Origin: Cephalotus follicularis
Lineage: Eukaryota > Streptophyta > Magnoliopsida > Oxalidales > Cephalotaceae
NCBI GenBank assembly: GCA_001972305.1
Contig: BDDD01000719.1
Location: 6,042 to 70,041 of the forward strand
Direction: 5' to 3'
Length of the DNA: 64,000 nucleotides
In this document: positions 49,549 through 60,286 of the stretch, piece by piece
Layout: each line of letters opens with the position of its first letter
Numbering within the stretch: position 1 is the first letter of the stretch
Notes under the pieces: generated by a model
The model's input: the letters and a program-made list of their open reading frames with translations, nothing else
Database searches by the model: none
What the model was told of the DNA's origin: nothing
Program-made: the position numbers and the translations under genes

Positions 49549-50946
49549 TCATGAATTTTCATTTTCATTTTTTAATAAAATATTGTCTCCCCCTAACATT
49601 GGAAAAACCAATTCATCAAAGTGACAGTCTGCATAACGTGTAGTAAACATGTCACCTGTTAATGACTCAAGATTCCTTATAATTGATGAAGAATCAAATC
49701 TCATATAAACGCCAAGTCTGCGTTGTGGTCCCATCTTACTCCGCTGAGTAGGTGAAATAGGGACATATACTGCACATCCAAACACTCTTAAGTGGGATAT
49801 ATTTGGTTCTTGACCAAGAACAAGTTGCAATGGAGAATATTTATGATATGCAGTCGGTCTTATACGTATAAGAGCCGCAACATGCAATATCTCATGTCCC
49901 CAAGCTGAAATGGGTAACTTTGACCTCATCAACAAAGGACGAGCAATCAATTGAAGTCTCTTTATAAGAGATTTGGCTAACCCATTTTGGGTGTGTACGT
50001 GAGGAACAGGATATTCAATGGCGATTCCTATTGCCATGCAATATTCATCAAATGCTTTGGAACAAAATTCAGCAGCATTATCTAGCCGAATAGACTTTAT
50101 AAGATGATCTGGAAATTGTACTCGTAATTTATTTATTTGAGCTAATAGTCTCGCAAATGCAACATTGCGAGTTGAAAGTAAGCATACATGCGACCATCTT
50201 GTCAATGCATCTATTAAGACCATGAAATACCGAAATGGTCCAGATGGTGGATTAATCGGTCCACAAATATCTCCTTGAATTCTCTCTAAGAATTTTGGAG
50301 ATTCTACAACCACTTTTGTTATAGATGGTCTTATAATGAGTTTTCCTTGCGAACAAGCAACACAATGGTTCTCATTATTCAATAGCATTTTCTGCTTTTT
50401 AAATGGATGGCCATGTGAACTTTCAATGATTCGACGCATCATTGTCACACCTGGGTGGCCTAGCCGTTCATGCCAAATCATGAACCCTTTTAAGTCTATG
50501 ACTTTTGAATCCACAACATTATGAGAATCAATTGCTATAATTTTCATAATGTATAGCCCAGAAGAAAGCCCAGGGAGTTTCTCCAATATTTGCTTTCGGC
50601 CGGAAGCATTACCAGTGATATAAAGATATTCTTTGTCATTTTCATTTGTGGTTTCAATATGATAACCATTTTGGCGAATATCTTTAAAACTAAGCAAGTT
50701 TCTTCTAGACTTTGTCGAATATAAAGCATCTGTGATGCGCATTTGTGTTCCATTTGATAACACAAAACTGACCATCTCAGAACCTTCAATTAGGTCTGAT
50801 GTACCAGAAATTGTTCCAACATTAGCCTTTGCTATTGTTAAATGTGAAAAGTATTTTTCACTCTGGAGTATTGTGTGTGTTGTTGCACTGTCAGCTATGC
50901 ATATATCTCTAATATCCATTGTATGATGATCTATAGATAAAAACAC
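49549..50946 (-). pseudogene. Copia protease and integrase remnant
   Basis: 465-codon open stretch. The protease active-site motif is DSATTHTIL near residue 18, where families usually have DSGATxH. It is followed by the gag-pre-integrase zinc region (HERLGHPG ... HCVACSQGK) and the integrase core (GDICGPINPPSGPFRYFMVL, IRLDNAAEF). It is unbroken within this stretch but lacks a continuous link to gag or to reverse transcriptase. Confidence 0.9.
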
Positions 50947-51034
50947 ACATGTTAATAAATATAACTATGTTATATTTAACTTCATAAGCACTTTATTCAA
51001 AAAGTGATAAACATTAAAATAATAACACATAACA

Positions 51035-52027
51035 TCAACCGAGATGGAAGTTTTCGCCGACAATCACTTGATTCATTTTCTCGTTTAGATCAAATACAAA
51101 ATCAGCAATGTCCAAATGGGTTATACCCATTGAACCAAAGTCTGATTGCGTAGTTTCTAAAGGGTCACAATGACCTATAAAATTTGTTTCAATTCGTTTG
51201 TCATTCTCTTTTAGAGAAGCTTGATATAAGTCGACCCAATATTTCGTTGTGCGACAAGCACGATACCAATGACCTTCCATACCACATCGGTTGTAATTAC
51301 CCTTTTTATTTTGGGTTTGTTCATCCTTACTGGATTGTCCAGGATTGCGCCACTTTTGACGTTATTTTGTATCAGGATTTTGCCATTTCATGCTATTATT
51401 ATTACGTGGCCCCAAGAAATTTTGATTTCTTCCACTGCCACGTCCTCTTCCACGTCCTCGTCCACGCCCTCTTCCTCATTCTTTAAAGTCTGACGATGTT
51501 GCATTTACCTCTGGTAAATGGGCTGAACCAGTCGGACGACTTTCATGATTTTGCAGGAGTAATTCATTATTTTGCTCCGCAATAAGAAGAGATCCAATTA
51601 GTTCATGATATTTTGTGAACCCGTGCAACCTATACTGTTGTTGCAGTAACATATTAGATGCATGAAATGTTCGATATGTTTTCTCCAGCAACATATTCTC
51701 GGTGATAACTTCACCACACATCTTTAGTTGTGATACAATTTTGAACAACGTGGAATTATATTCCGAAACTGTTTTGAAATCCTGAAATCGTAGTTGTGAC
51801 CAATCATTCAATGCCTTTGGCAGTACAACAACTTTCAAGTGCTCAAACCTATCATTTAGGTTTTGCCACAGTTCAAGTGGATTTTCAACAGTTAAATATT
51901 CATATTTCAGGCCATCATCAATATGATGCCTTAGGAAAATCAGCGCAGTGACGCGTTCCTCATTTGATGCTGCATTATCTTTATCAATTGTGTGCCTCAA
52001 TTTCTTAGCACTCAAATGCAGTTTCAC
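51035..52027 (-). pseudogene. Copia gag remnant with zinc knuckle
   Basis: 52027-51476 encodes a UBN2-type gag (LELWQNLNDRFEH, LRFQDFKTVSEYNSTLF). A TGA at 51478-51476 is followed in frame by a Gly/Arg-rich basic run (GRGRGRGRGRGSGRNQN). Further on, 51280-51035 holds the knuckle tail (MEGHWYRACRTTKYWVDLYQ). At least one more stop separates the parts. Gag would form the particle and bind the RNA; here it is broken. Confidence 0.85.
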
Positions 52028-52147
52028 ATCAAGTACCCACGATAGATAATTCTTTCCAGAAATATCAAGAGTAATGAATTTTTAATTTTCAATATTTATC
52101 ATTTTTATACTCAAGTCTCAGTTGAATAGAGTCTCGTGCTGATAACG

Positions 52148-52361
52148 TGTTATAAGCTTAAGACGTTAACTCGCAAAAGAAGATTGCACTATATAGATAT
52201 CAAGAGAGAGATTGAGAGAGAAAGTAATGAATTTTCTTATTATGAATTCCTTAATTTCTTCTTAACATTACATTCTTATTTATAGGAGTTTAGGAGTTGT
52301 TGGAATAGTGTTTGGTTGTTAGAATAGTAATTCACTATTCATATTTAACAATTTTACAATA
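52148..52361 (-). repeat. 5' LTR of the Copia element, with adjacent primer site
   Basis: 214 bp; on the plus strand it starts TGTTATAAGCTTAAGAC and ends CAATTTTACAATA. On the minus strand the LTR is followed at once by CGTTATCAGCACGAGAC (52147-52131). This looks like the primer site of Copia elements thought to use an internal initiator-tRNA-Met fragment; that assignment is inference. Confidence 0.85.
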
Positions 52362-52366
52362 CTATA

Positions 52367-53735
52367 CATGATGTACAATGTTTTCGTAAAAAGTTCATAA
52401 CAGAACCCAACAAACTTTAAAGGGAAACAATAAATAGGTGAGGCAATTCATATGCATTTTAATTTACACTTCATTGATGAATTTATTGTGTTTGTGTAGG
52501 AGAAGAAAGTGTCATTATAATTAGGACATTGTTCTCTTTTGTCATTAATATAATTATGTATAATAAATACATATGTAAATGTATAATATATAATATATCA
52601 TTTAATAAATAAAAATAATAATAATTACATATCAATTTTTTTTATTTTACTTATTACACACGGAAGAATTTTTCGTGCAAGAGTGACAAATTAAAATCCA
52701 AGAGTGTCACCTATTAAAGTATTTCTGCCTTCGTATTCTACAAATATATATATAATCGAAGCCAAGCAGGCTAAATTGTTAACAACGTCTATCGTATAAC
52801 AAACTCACACCTTATGGGCCAAAGACAAAATAAATGTTTAAATGGTTATTGTTGACTTGAGGGCATGGTTATATACCTACGGTTATAGACCATATCTACG
52901 TCTCATATATAGGTTTTCTAAACAAAGAAAAAAAAAAAACCATACCTAATAAGAGGGAAAATTGACAGACCCCAACAGTCATTTAAAGCAACGTGAAGAA
53001 TGATCTACCCAAAACAAAATTAAGGAAGAGAATAATTTGGTCTCTAACGACCTCTATCATAAACATATTTTTTTTTTTAAAAATAAAGTAATATTTTTTT
53101 TTTAAAAATAGAGTTTGCTTATAATCAATAACTGTGTTTATCTAAAAAAAAATTTCTTCCAACTTATATATCATTTTATCCTTATATATTCAAATAAAAG
53201 ATTACCAAAAAAATTGATTTTTTTAATTAATATTAAGATGGATATAAGATAAGTTAATCTTTCAATATTCGTTAACTTAAATATAACGTTAATTAAGCAA
53301 TCGGATATTTATGCTATCAATACGAACAATCGGGTCTTTCCTAAAAATGGTATATAGAACAATTGTGTAAACATATTAGAACTTGATATCAATCTATCAT
53401 TAAAAACTTGTTTATAAAGCGGAACAGTTCTTCAAATATTTATAACATGAGATAAAATGTTAAAATAATTAAAACAAATCCTTTTTATGCTTGTGTGTGT
53501 GTGTGTGTTTTTATCTTATATTCTCTTTGAGGCCCTGACTAATATTGCCACGCAGCTCCAATTAAGAAAATAACCAGTTTATTATAAAATAAATAAATAA
53601 ATCTGCCAGCCTCTTTATATTGATGAAATTTTCTAGTTTATTTTCTCCCTGAAAAGAAAGGGAAATAATTTCATTAAATTAATAGACTTTACACATTACG
53701 ATTTACACAACAGAACGCTTAATATAAACTCACTG
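52367..53735. other. AT-rich spacer
   Basis: No gene is supported. There are several poly-A and poly-T runs and a short (TG)n run near 53494-53508. Confidence 0.55.
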
Positions 53736-55546
53736 TGTGATATCCGTGTTCCAGTAATCTTTGTCTGTGAGCCTACGTGGCTTTTTGTCTGTTAGTCTGT
53801 TTTTTTCTAGCTTTCATGATATACGACATTAATAAATTTTTATAATTTTTATTCTGATGGTTTCTGTATAACAAATAAATTTTCTTGACTGTAAATTAAA
53901 TGATATTTTACTGAAATGACTGCTGAATTTGGAAAATAAACCAAGTGTTTTGCCTTTCTCTCTCTCTCTCCCCCCGTCTCTCTCTTCCTCTCCCGTTCTC
54001 TCTCTCTCTCTCTCTCTGTGCTGTCTCTGCCGCCGGCGTCACTGCCGATATGGCGCCAGGAAAGTTTCAGATATTAAAACTTAACATCTTTCAGAAACAG
54101 AGTAAATCAAATTTCATTCAGATACGAAAATAAATAAGTGAAAACGTTCAAACATTCAAACCATTAAAAATATTTCAGAGTAAAGAAAAACGTTCCACTC
54201 ACAGAACAGACGAGTAAGTCCCACGATTGGTCGCATCCATGGCCGACCTCAACAGCAGGATCATCTGCTAACAGACAGACAGACAACAAACTATCAGAAC
54301 TCAAACACTTACTATGTCGTGCAATGCGTTATGCAATGAAATGCGTGCAGATGTCAGAATTCTATAACCGATCAATACGGTTGACAGAAACAGAAGTCAT
54401 ATCATTAAAAACATCTTTTAAACTTTCAATTTAACACCCTTTCGAAAATCATTAAAGTAAGTCCAAGTGGTTGTCCAGGTTATCCAATTTTGAATCATAT
54501 AAGCAATTAAAGTTCATTATACAACAGAAACAGATACAGAATTACTGAATTGAACGAAAAATAGAATTAACGGAACAGAGTTCAAAGTTTACCGAAAGCA
54601 AACGGAACGGAGCACGGAGCTGAAATCTCAGAACGGAACCGAAACGGATCACGCCTATGCGGAAAACAGAGTCAGAAAGCTAGACGCGTTTGAAACGCTC
54701 TGTCGGAGTCTGCCAGCTCATGGGCCCACGAGCCGCCTCTGGCCGGCGGGTGTCAACCACGCTCGGTCGCCGGTCAGCAGCAGAAAAGGCCGGGTTTGGT
54801 GCGCCGGATGACGGAGGTCACTCCGCATCTGGCCTGAACGGGCGCTTTGATTGCGGCTGCCTTCGCCTCCGATCTGGGCTGTCCGAGTCGTCACGGGCCA
54901 GGATTGGTCGCGTTCGAATCACTACGATGCCAGGATGCCGAATCTGGGCTCGCCTTTCCATGACGATCACCGGAGACGGCGGATCGACACAAAACATAGT
55001 TGGAGAGAGAAAAGCTCGTGGTGCGCGCACGACGCGGTTGTTGGCGCGGGGGTGGGGTATGGTGTGCTCAGCATGTCGCAATGGTCACGTCGGTACCTTC
55101 GTCGGCGTTAGTTTGGCAGTGACGCTGGCGGCAGAGGGAGCAAAGATAGAGAGAGAACGGGAGAGAGGAGAGAGAAAATCGGGGAGAGAGAGAGAGAGAA
55201 AGGCAAAATGAGAGAAAAATTCGGCATTTATCATATATATTTAATCAAAATGAACTGGATTTTGCCCAGAATTTAACCGATACGGACAGAGAATGGATGT
55301 TTAGGACAACCACTTGGCTTATTTTACAAATTCAGCAGTCATTTAAGTAAAACATCATTTAATTTAAAGCAAAGAAAACTGGTTATGCAGAAAGACCATC
55401 AGAATGAAATCGCAAAGGTAAAAATTTAATTAATACCTTGATGTATATGTCATGAATGCCCAAAAAATAGCCTAACTGCTAGACAGACAGACAGATTGCC
55501 ACATAGACTCCACAAACACAGACCGTACTAGGACACGGATGTCACA
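53736..55546. mobile_element. Rearranged head-to-head copy C of the solo-LTR family
   Basis: The left arm (53736 to about 54058) matches the beginning of copy B in plus orientation, with an internal loss of roughly 100 bp near 53948. The right arm (about 54059-55546) matches copy A from about 21533 to its outer end, in minus orientation. Both outer ends are therefore the same LTR terminus (TGTGATATCCGTG at left; reverse complement TGTGACATCCGTG at right). The flanks CACTG and GATGA are not duplicates. This is an inverted fusion of two LTR beginnings. GC-rich open frames inside (54690-55211) are not accepted as genes. Confidence 0.8.
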
Positions 55547-57359
55547 GATGAAGATGTGGACCCATGAAATAAATACTGCAGAGAGTATATTGGTCTTAAA
55601 TTATTGCATTAAATGCATGAAAATGAGGACCCATAAAAAGCACTTTCTCAACAATATATTTTAATATGGTGATAAACTACTTTTCTGTAGTTAAAAATAA
55701 AAAGTGTTCTTACCCAAATGAGTTTGTTTGTTTTTTATTAAACATCAAAATGCTACTACTTCTGGGTCCAAAAAGTGTTTTTGACGACAAAAAAAAGTAG
55801 TACTAAATAGGAGCTTAGAGTGTGTTTGGTATTGAGTTTTAAAACGCACAGTAGCTTTTAAAAGCTGCTTTTAAATTATGAATTGTTTGATAAATTATTT
55901 TAAAAGTGTTTTTTTTGTCAAAAGTGTTATTGAAAAAACAGTTTTTACAAAGCACCTTAAGGGTGTTTTTCAAAGCAGTTTTTTCAAAAGCAATTTTTCA
56001 CATCCAGCTCAAAAACTATGGTGTTACGTAGTTAAAAATAAAAAGTGTTTTTATACAACTAAGTTTGGTTATTGTTTATTAAACATTAAAATGTTATTGT
56101 TTGTGGGTAAAAAAAAAATGTTTTTTGAATGACCCAAAATCAATAGTGAACAGGACTTAATCCAAACCCCACATACACATGCTATTAAACCTTTGTACGC
56201 AAAACATAAAATGTATGCTACTAAAACAGAAAAACATAAAGAAAAAACAGGTTATAACAGTCAAAATTGTAGAACAATTATAAACACGAATTTGACTCTG
56301 GGACATAATTAAACTAATTAATACCCTTAATTAAGAGTAGTAACAAAATTAATACACTAATTGGACTAGTGAAATACTGTTGAATACTAAACTGGTATGG
56401 CTAACACAAGTCTTTGATGGCATAGCTTATAGCTAGGTTTGGCGAATTCTTGTCCAATGTCTCATGACATATAAAGAGATGTTAATTTGTCATGACTCGT
56501 GCCATTTGTGACCTTTGAATGCAAAAAGCAGTGGTAATGTGGCATCTAAAGTTGAAGTTGGCAATTATAAAGCCCCCAATACTGCATCTTATCAGTCAAG
56601 AAAGACGCACATGGATGAAATTTTTTTTAGGTATTTTCAGTGCAAAATTAGGTGATATATTTAATCAACAATACATAATTATATAAATATTAAATATCGT
56701 TTTTATTTTTTATTTTATTAATAAATTTTATTTATTATATTTATGTGATTAAATAATATTAAATAAATACATTATATTTAATATACACAAAAATTATTCT
56801 ACATCCATCACCATAATTGAGGATTCATATAGCAACAATTTATTTTGATTAGATTTACCATTATTTATATTAGAATGGGACCCTAGCTATATATTTAATA
56901 TATATTGATTTTTGTACTTGTCCATTTGAATTTGGACCACTCTTATTCACTTAATAACAAAGCAACTTACATAACTAATGGCTGTGTTGTTTGTTGACTA
57001 AAATCACATATCTAGGCTCATAGACTTCCCGCACAATTATTTATTTATTCGATTCCTTATTACTGTTATTATTTTGACATTTAGGGGATAAAATGTCTAC
57101 AAGTAACTAGTTCTTTTATATTAGCGATTTTTTCTATTAAGCTTTTTCTTTGTCTTTTCGATTATATTAATTGCATTATCTCAATGTCCTATGAGTATTT
57201 CATTAGCAAAACCCTCGTAGCAAATACCATATCTATATAATATATTAAAAATAATGAATGTGAGAATTATATATCACATATATTATGTTTTTACTATTAT
57301 AAGACGCTATATTTATTATAATGTATCAAAGTATCAATAATAATAGTAAAATAAAAACA
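55547..57359. other. Spacer with duplicated segment
   Basis: AT-rich. A segment of about 110 bp (about 55671-55780) recurs with substitutions at about 56020-56130, marked by GTAGTTAAAAATAAAAAGTG and by TTATTAAACAT(C/T)AAAATG. Between them lies sequence of the GTGTTTGGTATTGAGTTTTA type with AAAAGCTGC-like inverted words, often seen in hAT-type MITEs. No gene is supported. Confidence 0.45.
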
Positions 57360-57947
57360 AAATACTCTCTCATCAAGTGCTCTTTGAAAAAAATCTTTGA
57401 GCAGTGTCGTGCGTATCTCATAGTGTTATGCATTAGAGAATCGCGTTTGTGCGTTGTTATTAGGTATCTAATTTATATGTATTTTTATCTTTTGTAAAAC
57501 ATTTTGGTAGTTTCAACAATTGTGGTATTTCGGCAACTCTGGTGTACGATCACTCTGAAATTTGGTCAGGTGCTTGGAAATGGATTACTGAACAATATCT
57601 ATTGTTTTACAATATGATCCAGACTTTTTTTGCGTTTCAGGATCATTTATGGGGTGCTTTTAGCCTTTTTGTGTGTTTCTAATGGTGTTTTCGTAATCTT
57701 CATTATTTTGTTCAATTCTGTCTAGGGTTTATTTAAAGATTATAAATATATTATTATGAGAGGGGTTGAAACAGTTTTTGGGTGAATTAATAAAAACACG
57801 TGGCTATCAATTTTGATAGTGACAATTTCAGTATCCAAATCTTGATACAATTCGGTAGTGATTTGTTGCATCTCTTAATTTGTTTTCTTGTTCTGTTTGT
57901 TCCAACATTATTTGTTATCAAAGCCATGGCTAAAGAGGTTTGTGGTC

Positions 57948-58330
57948 ATGGAGGTTGAGGTCATGAAGTCAAATCCTCAATACCAACAGAATATGCAGGA
58001 TTTACAAGATCTGGAGAAAAGAATTGAGAATACAAATCCAAGAGCTTTAACAACACCTTGCACAGCTGGAGAATCCAATAGAGAAAGACACGGGATCTGA
58101 AAATAGTACGACAATAAGGAAAGCAACATTAATCCTTTTACGAGACGGAGGCGAAGACGAAATATAGATTATCGGCCAAGAAACCAAAAGGATTTTTCCC
58201 AGAACATCGGCATGAAAATCAAGATCCCAGAATTTGAAGGTAAGGCTCATCCTGATGAATTTATTGATTGGTTGAATACAATTGAACGAGTTACAATCTC
58301 AAAAAATTATCAAAAAGTCAGAAGGTGAAG
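57948..58330 (+). pseudogene. Gypsy gag remnant
   Basis: The N-terminal part starts MEVEVMKSNPQ and stops after 51 codons at 58098-58100. A related gag segment follows in another frame (EFEGKAHPDEFIDWLNTIER), typical of plant gypsy gag (retrotransposon gag domain). Broken by stop and frame changes. Confidence 0.65.
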
Positions 58331-58519
58331 TTGGTTGCCATTAAATTGAGAAACATGCGTCAATCTGGTGAGAACATGTTTAGAAACAATGAGCAAGGAA
58401 GGGAAAATAAAAAATTGCCACATGGGACAAATTTGTCGGCTTGCACTGAAAGTCGAGAAACAAATAAAAATGAAAAGTAGTGGTTTTTGGTTTTCAAATC
58501 GAACGTTTAGTAAGGAATA

Positions 58520-59174
58520 TACTTGTGCTCATGGCGATGCTTGAAGGGTGGACAATTTGTTTGGACCAAGGAAGTAGGAGAGGCTTTTCAACTTTTAGAG
58601 GCAAAGGTTACCCAAGCCCTTGTCTTGGTTCTACCAGCTTTTGCAGAAGTGTTTCAAGTTGATTGTGATGCTTCGGGTGTGGGTATTGGAGGAGTGTTAA
58701 GTCAAAAGGGGAGGTCTGTCACTTTTTTTAGTGAAAAACTGAATGACACCATACGAAAATACTCCATATACGATAAATAATTTATGCAATAGTCCAAAAT
58801 TGGAGTATCAGCGACACTAGCTCTTGTCGAAGGAATTTGTGTTATTTTTTTATCATGAAGCATTGAAGTATATTAATAGACAACACAAACTTAATGCCAT
58901 ACATGCTAAACTGGTGGAATTTATCCAGGCCTTTACATTTGTCATCAAGCATAAGGTTAGCACTTTTAATCGGGTAGCTGATGCTTTGAGCGGACGACAT
59001 TGCTTGTTGTCTACCATGCAAGCGAAGGTCTTAGGCTTTGATACTTTTCCAGAACTGTACCCAGATGATCCTTACTTCGGCTACATTTGGGTGAAGTGTG
59101 CAGATGGTCAATTTCAACAATTTATGAGGCAAGAAAGGTATCTGTTTAGAGAGACCAGATTGTGTATTCCCTAG
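58520..59174 (+). pseudogene. Gypsy reverse transcriptase end, RNase H and linker
   Basis: 58523-58780 encodes the RT thumb and RNase H start (FVWTKEVGEAFQLLEAKV, FQVDCDASGVGIGGVLSQKG, SVTFFSEKLNDTIRKYSIYD). After a frameshift, 58824-59174 carries the RNase H end (FVIKHKVSTFNRVADALSG, the usual NxVADALSR motif). The DAS motif and the VADALS motif place it firmly in Ty3/gypsy. Confidence 0.88.
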
Positions 59175-59189
59175 TGTTCGTTATAAGAA

Positions 59190-59885
59190 TCAATTATCGT
59201 CGAGAGTCATGCTGGAGGATTGGCAGGTTATTTGGATAAAACATCGACCTTAGTCATTGAACACTTTAATTGGCCTCGAATGGAGCGTGATATTACCAGA
59301 TTTGTGAAAGGTGCAAAGTTTGTCACATTACCAAGACCTGTAATGCTAACGCAGATTTGTATACCCCATTACCAGTTCCAGTAGCACTGTGGGAAATTAC
59401 CAGTTCAGATTTTGTGTTGGGGTTGCCCAAAACACAAAGAAATAAGGATTCAAGCATGATTGTTATTGATCGATTTTCAAAGATGACACATTTTGTTCCT
59501 TGAAACAAGACATTTGATGCAAGTGGCGAGTCTGTATTTTCAGGAGATTGTTAATTAAGCTGCATGGAGTTCCTAAGTCCCTAACTTCTAATCGAGATGT
59601 CAAATTCATAGGCCACTTTTGGCATACACCGTGGAGGAAAATGGGGACGGAATTGTAGTTCAGGAGATGTCAAATTCATAGGTCACTTTTGGCATACATT
59701 GTGGAGGAAAATGGGGACGGAATTGTAGTTCAGCTTCTCCCATCATCCCCAGACTGATGTGCAGACCGAGTTAATTAATCGAAGCTTTTTTAATTTGCTG
59801 CGGACTTTAATTGGCGATAATCCTCGATAGTGGGATCTTATTTTAGCTCAAGCAGAGTTCGCATATAATCGATCTCAGAATTGTC
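59190..59885 (+). pseudogene. Gypsy integrase remnant with internal 70-bp duplication
   Basis: Frames shift often. Recognisable are HAGGLAGYLDKTSTL with HFNWPRMERDI (zinc-binding region), MIVIDRFSKMTHFVP (core) and QAEFAYNRSQNCPF (late core). A 70-bp unit is repeated in tandem at 59594-59663 and 59664-59733. The coding region ends at the junction with Sirevirus-like LTR sequence. Confidence 0.8.
59594..59733. repeat. 70-bp tandem duplication in the gypsy integrase
   Basis: GAGATGTCAAATTCATAGG begins both units (59594 and 59664). They differ at about three bases and adjoin directly. The duplicated block covers the FIGHFW-type region of integrase. Confidence 0.9.
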
Positions 59886-60232
59886 CTTTTATCATTCATT
59901 GTAAAAGAGGGGAGTGAACCCTTATAAGGTGTTTCATTGATTTGCACCCAGAACCCAAAATCAAGTGTAAGGTGGTTTGCTTTGATTTGCACCCGTAAGC
60001 CGAAAATCAAAGGTTGCTAGTGGATTCTAGTGGAATCTCAAGGGGTTCTTGAGAAAGTGGACGTAGACACGGATTTTGCCGAACCACTATAAACTCGTTT
60101 GCACACTCTCTATCCCTTATCTCTTTTACTTACAATTGTATTATTTGTTCTTGTGTGCTTGTTTTCATAGTTTAATTTGTTAATTCCGCAAACAAATTTA
60201 GTAATTAAAGGTTGCCATACTTTTCCCATCAA
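59886..60232 (+). repeat. Truncated 5' LTR of the Sirevirus-like element
   Basis: It matches 63604-63953 nearly throughout and ends TTTTCCCATCA. The first ~790 bp of the LTR are missing, replaced by gypsy integrase sequence. Confidence 0.88.
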
Positions 60233-60234
60233 GT

Positions 60235-60246
60235 GGTATCAGAGCG
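60235..60246 (+). other. Primer-binding site (initiator tRNA-Met)
   Basis: TGGTATCAGAGC directly follows the 5' LTR after two bases. It is the classic complement to the 3' end of plant initiator tRNA-Met, where minus-strand DNA synthesis would start. Confidence 0.92.
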
Positions 60247-60286
60247 GTTATCTTATAATTCTTAATTGTTAGAGATATAAAGATCC

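Larger units (their letters stand above)
47067..52361 (-). mobile_element. Ty1/copia LTR retrotransposon, nearly full length, disabled
   Basis: Two 214-bp direct repeats (47067-47280 and 52148-52361) flank 4.9 kb with gag, protease, integrase, reverse transcriptase and RNase H remnants in Copia order on the minus strand. Flanks CGATA (47062-47066) and CTATA (52362-52366) differ at one base, a probable decayed 5-bp target duplication. A purine-rich AATGGGGAG tract lies next to the left LTR, which is the 3' LTR. The LTRs differ at many sites near their TGTTATAA end but are close elsewhere, so the insertion is not recent. Several in-frame stops make it non-autonomous. Confidence 0.92.
57360..59885 (+). 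mobile_element. Deleted Ty3/gypsy retrotransposon fragment
   Basis: TGTTATCAAAGCCATGG at 57913-57929 resembles the initiator-tRNA-Met primer site, so 57360-57910 is probably the 5' LTR, though its start is not resolved. After it come a gag start (57948-58100; MKSNPQYQQNMQDLQDLEK), a gag core piece (about 58200-58330; KIPEFEGKAHPDEFIDWLN), then a jump to the end of reverse transcriptase and RNase H, followed by integrase. Protease and most of the polymerase are missing. The fragment stops abruptly at about 59885, where Sirevirus-like LTR sequence begins. Confidence 0.8.

Noticed and set aside
54690..55211. 173-codon frame in copy C
   Set aside because: It corresponds to the same GC-rich LTR block, ends in a low-complexity Arg/Glu run from (GA)n, and has no domain.
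60235..60246. Part of a tRNA-Met gene
   Set aside because: Only the 12-base complement to the tRNA 3' end is present beside an LTR; no cloverleaf is seen.
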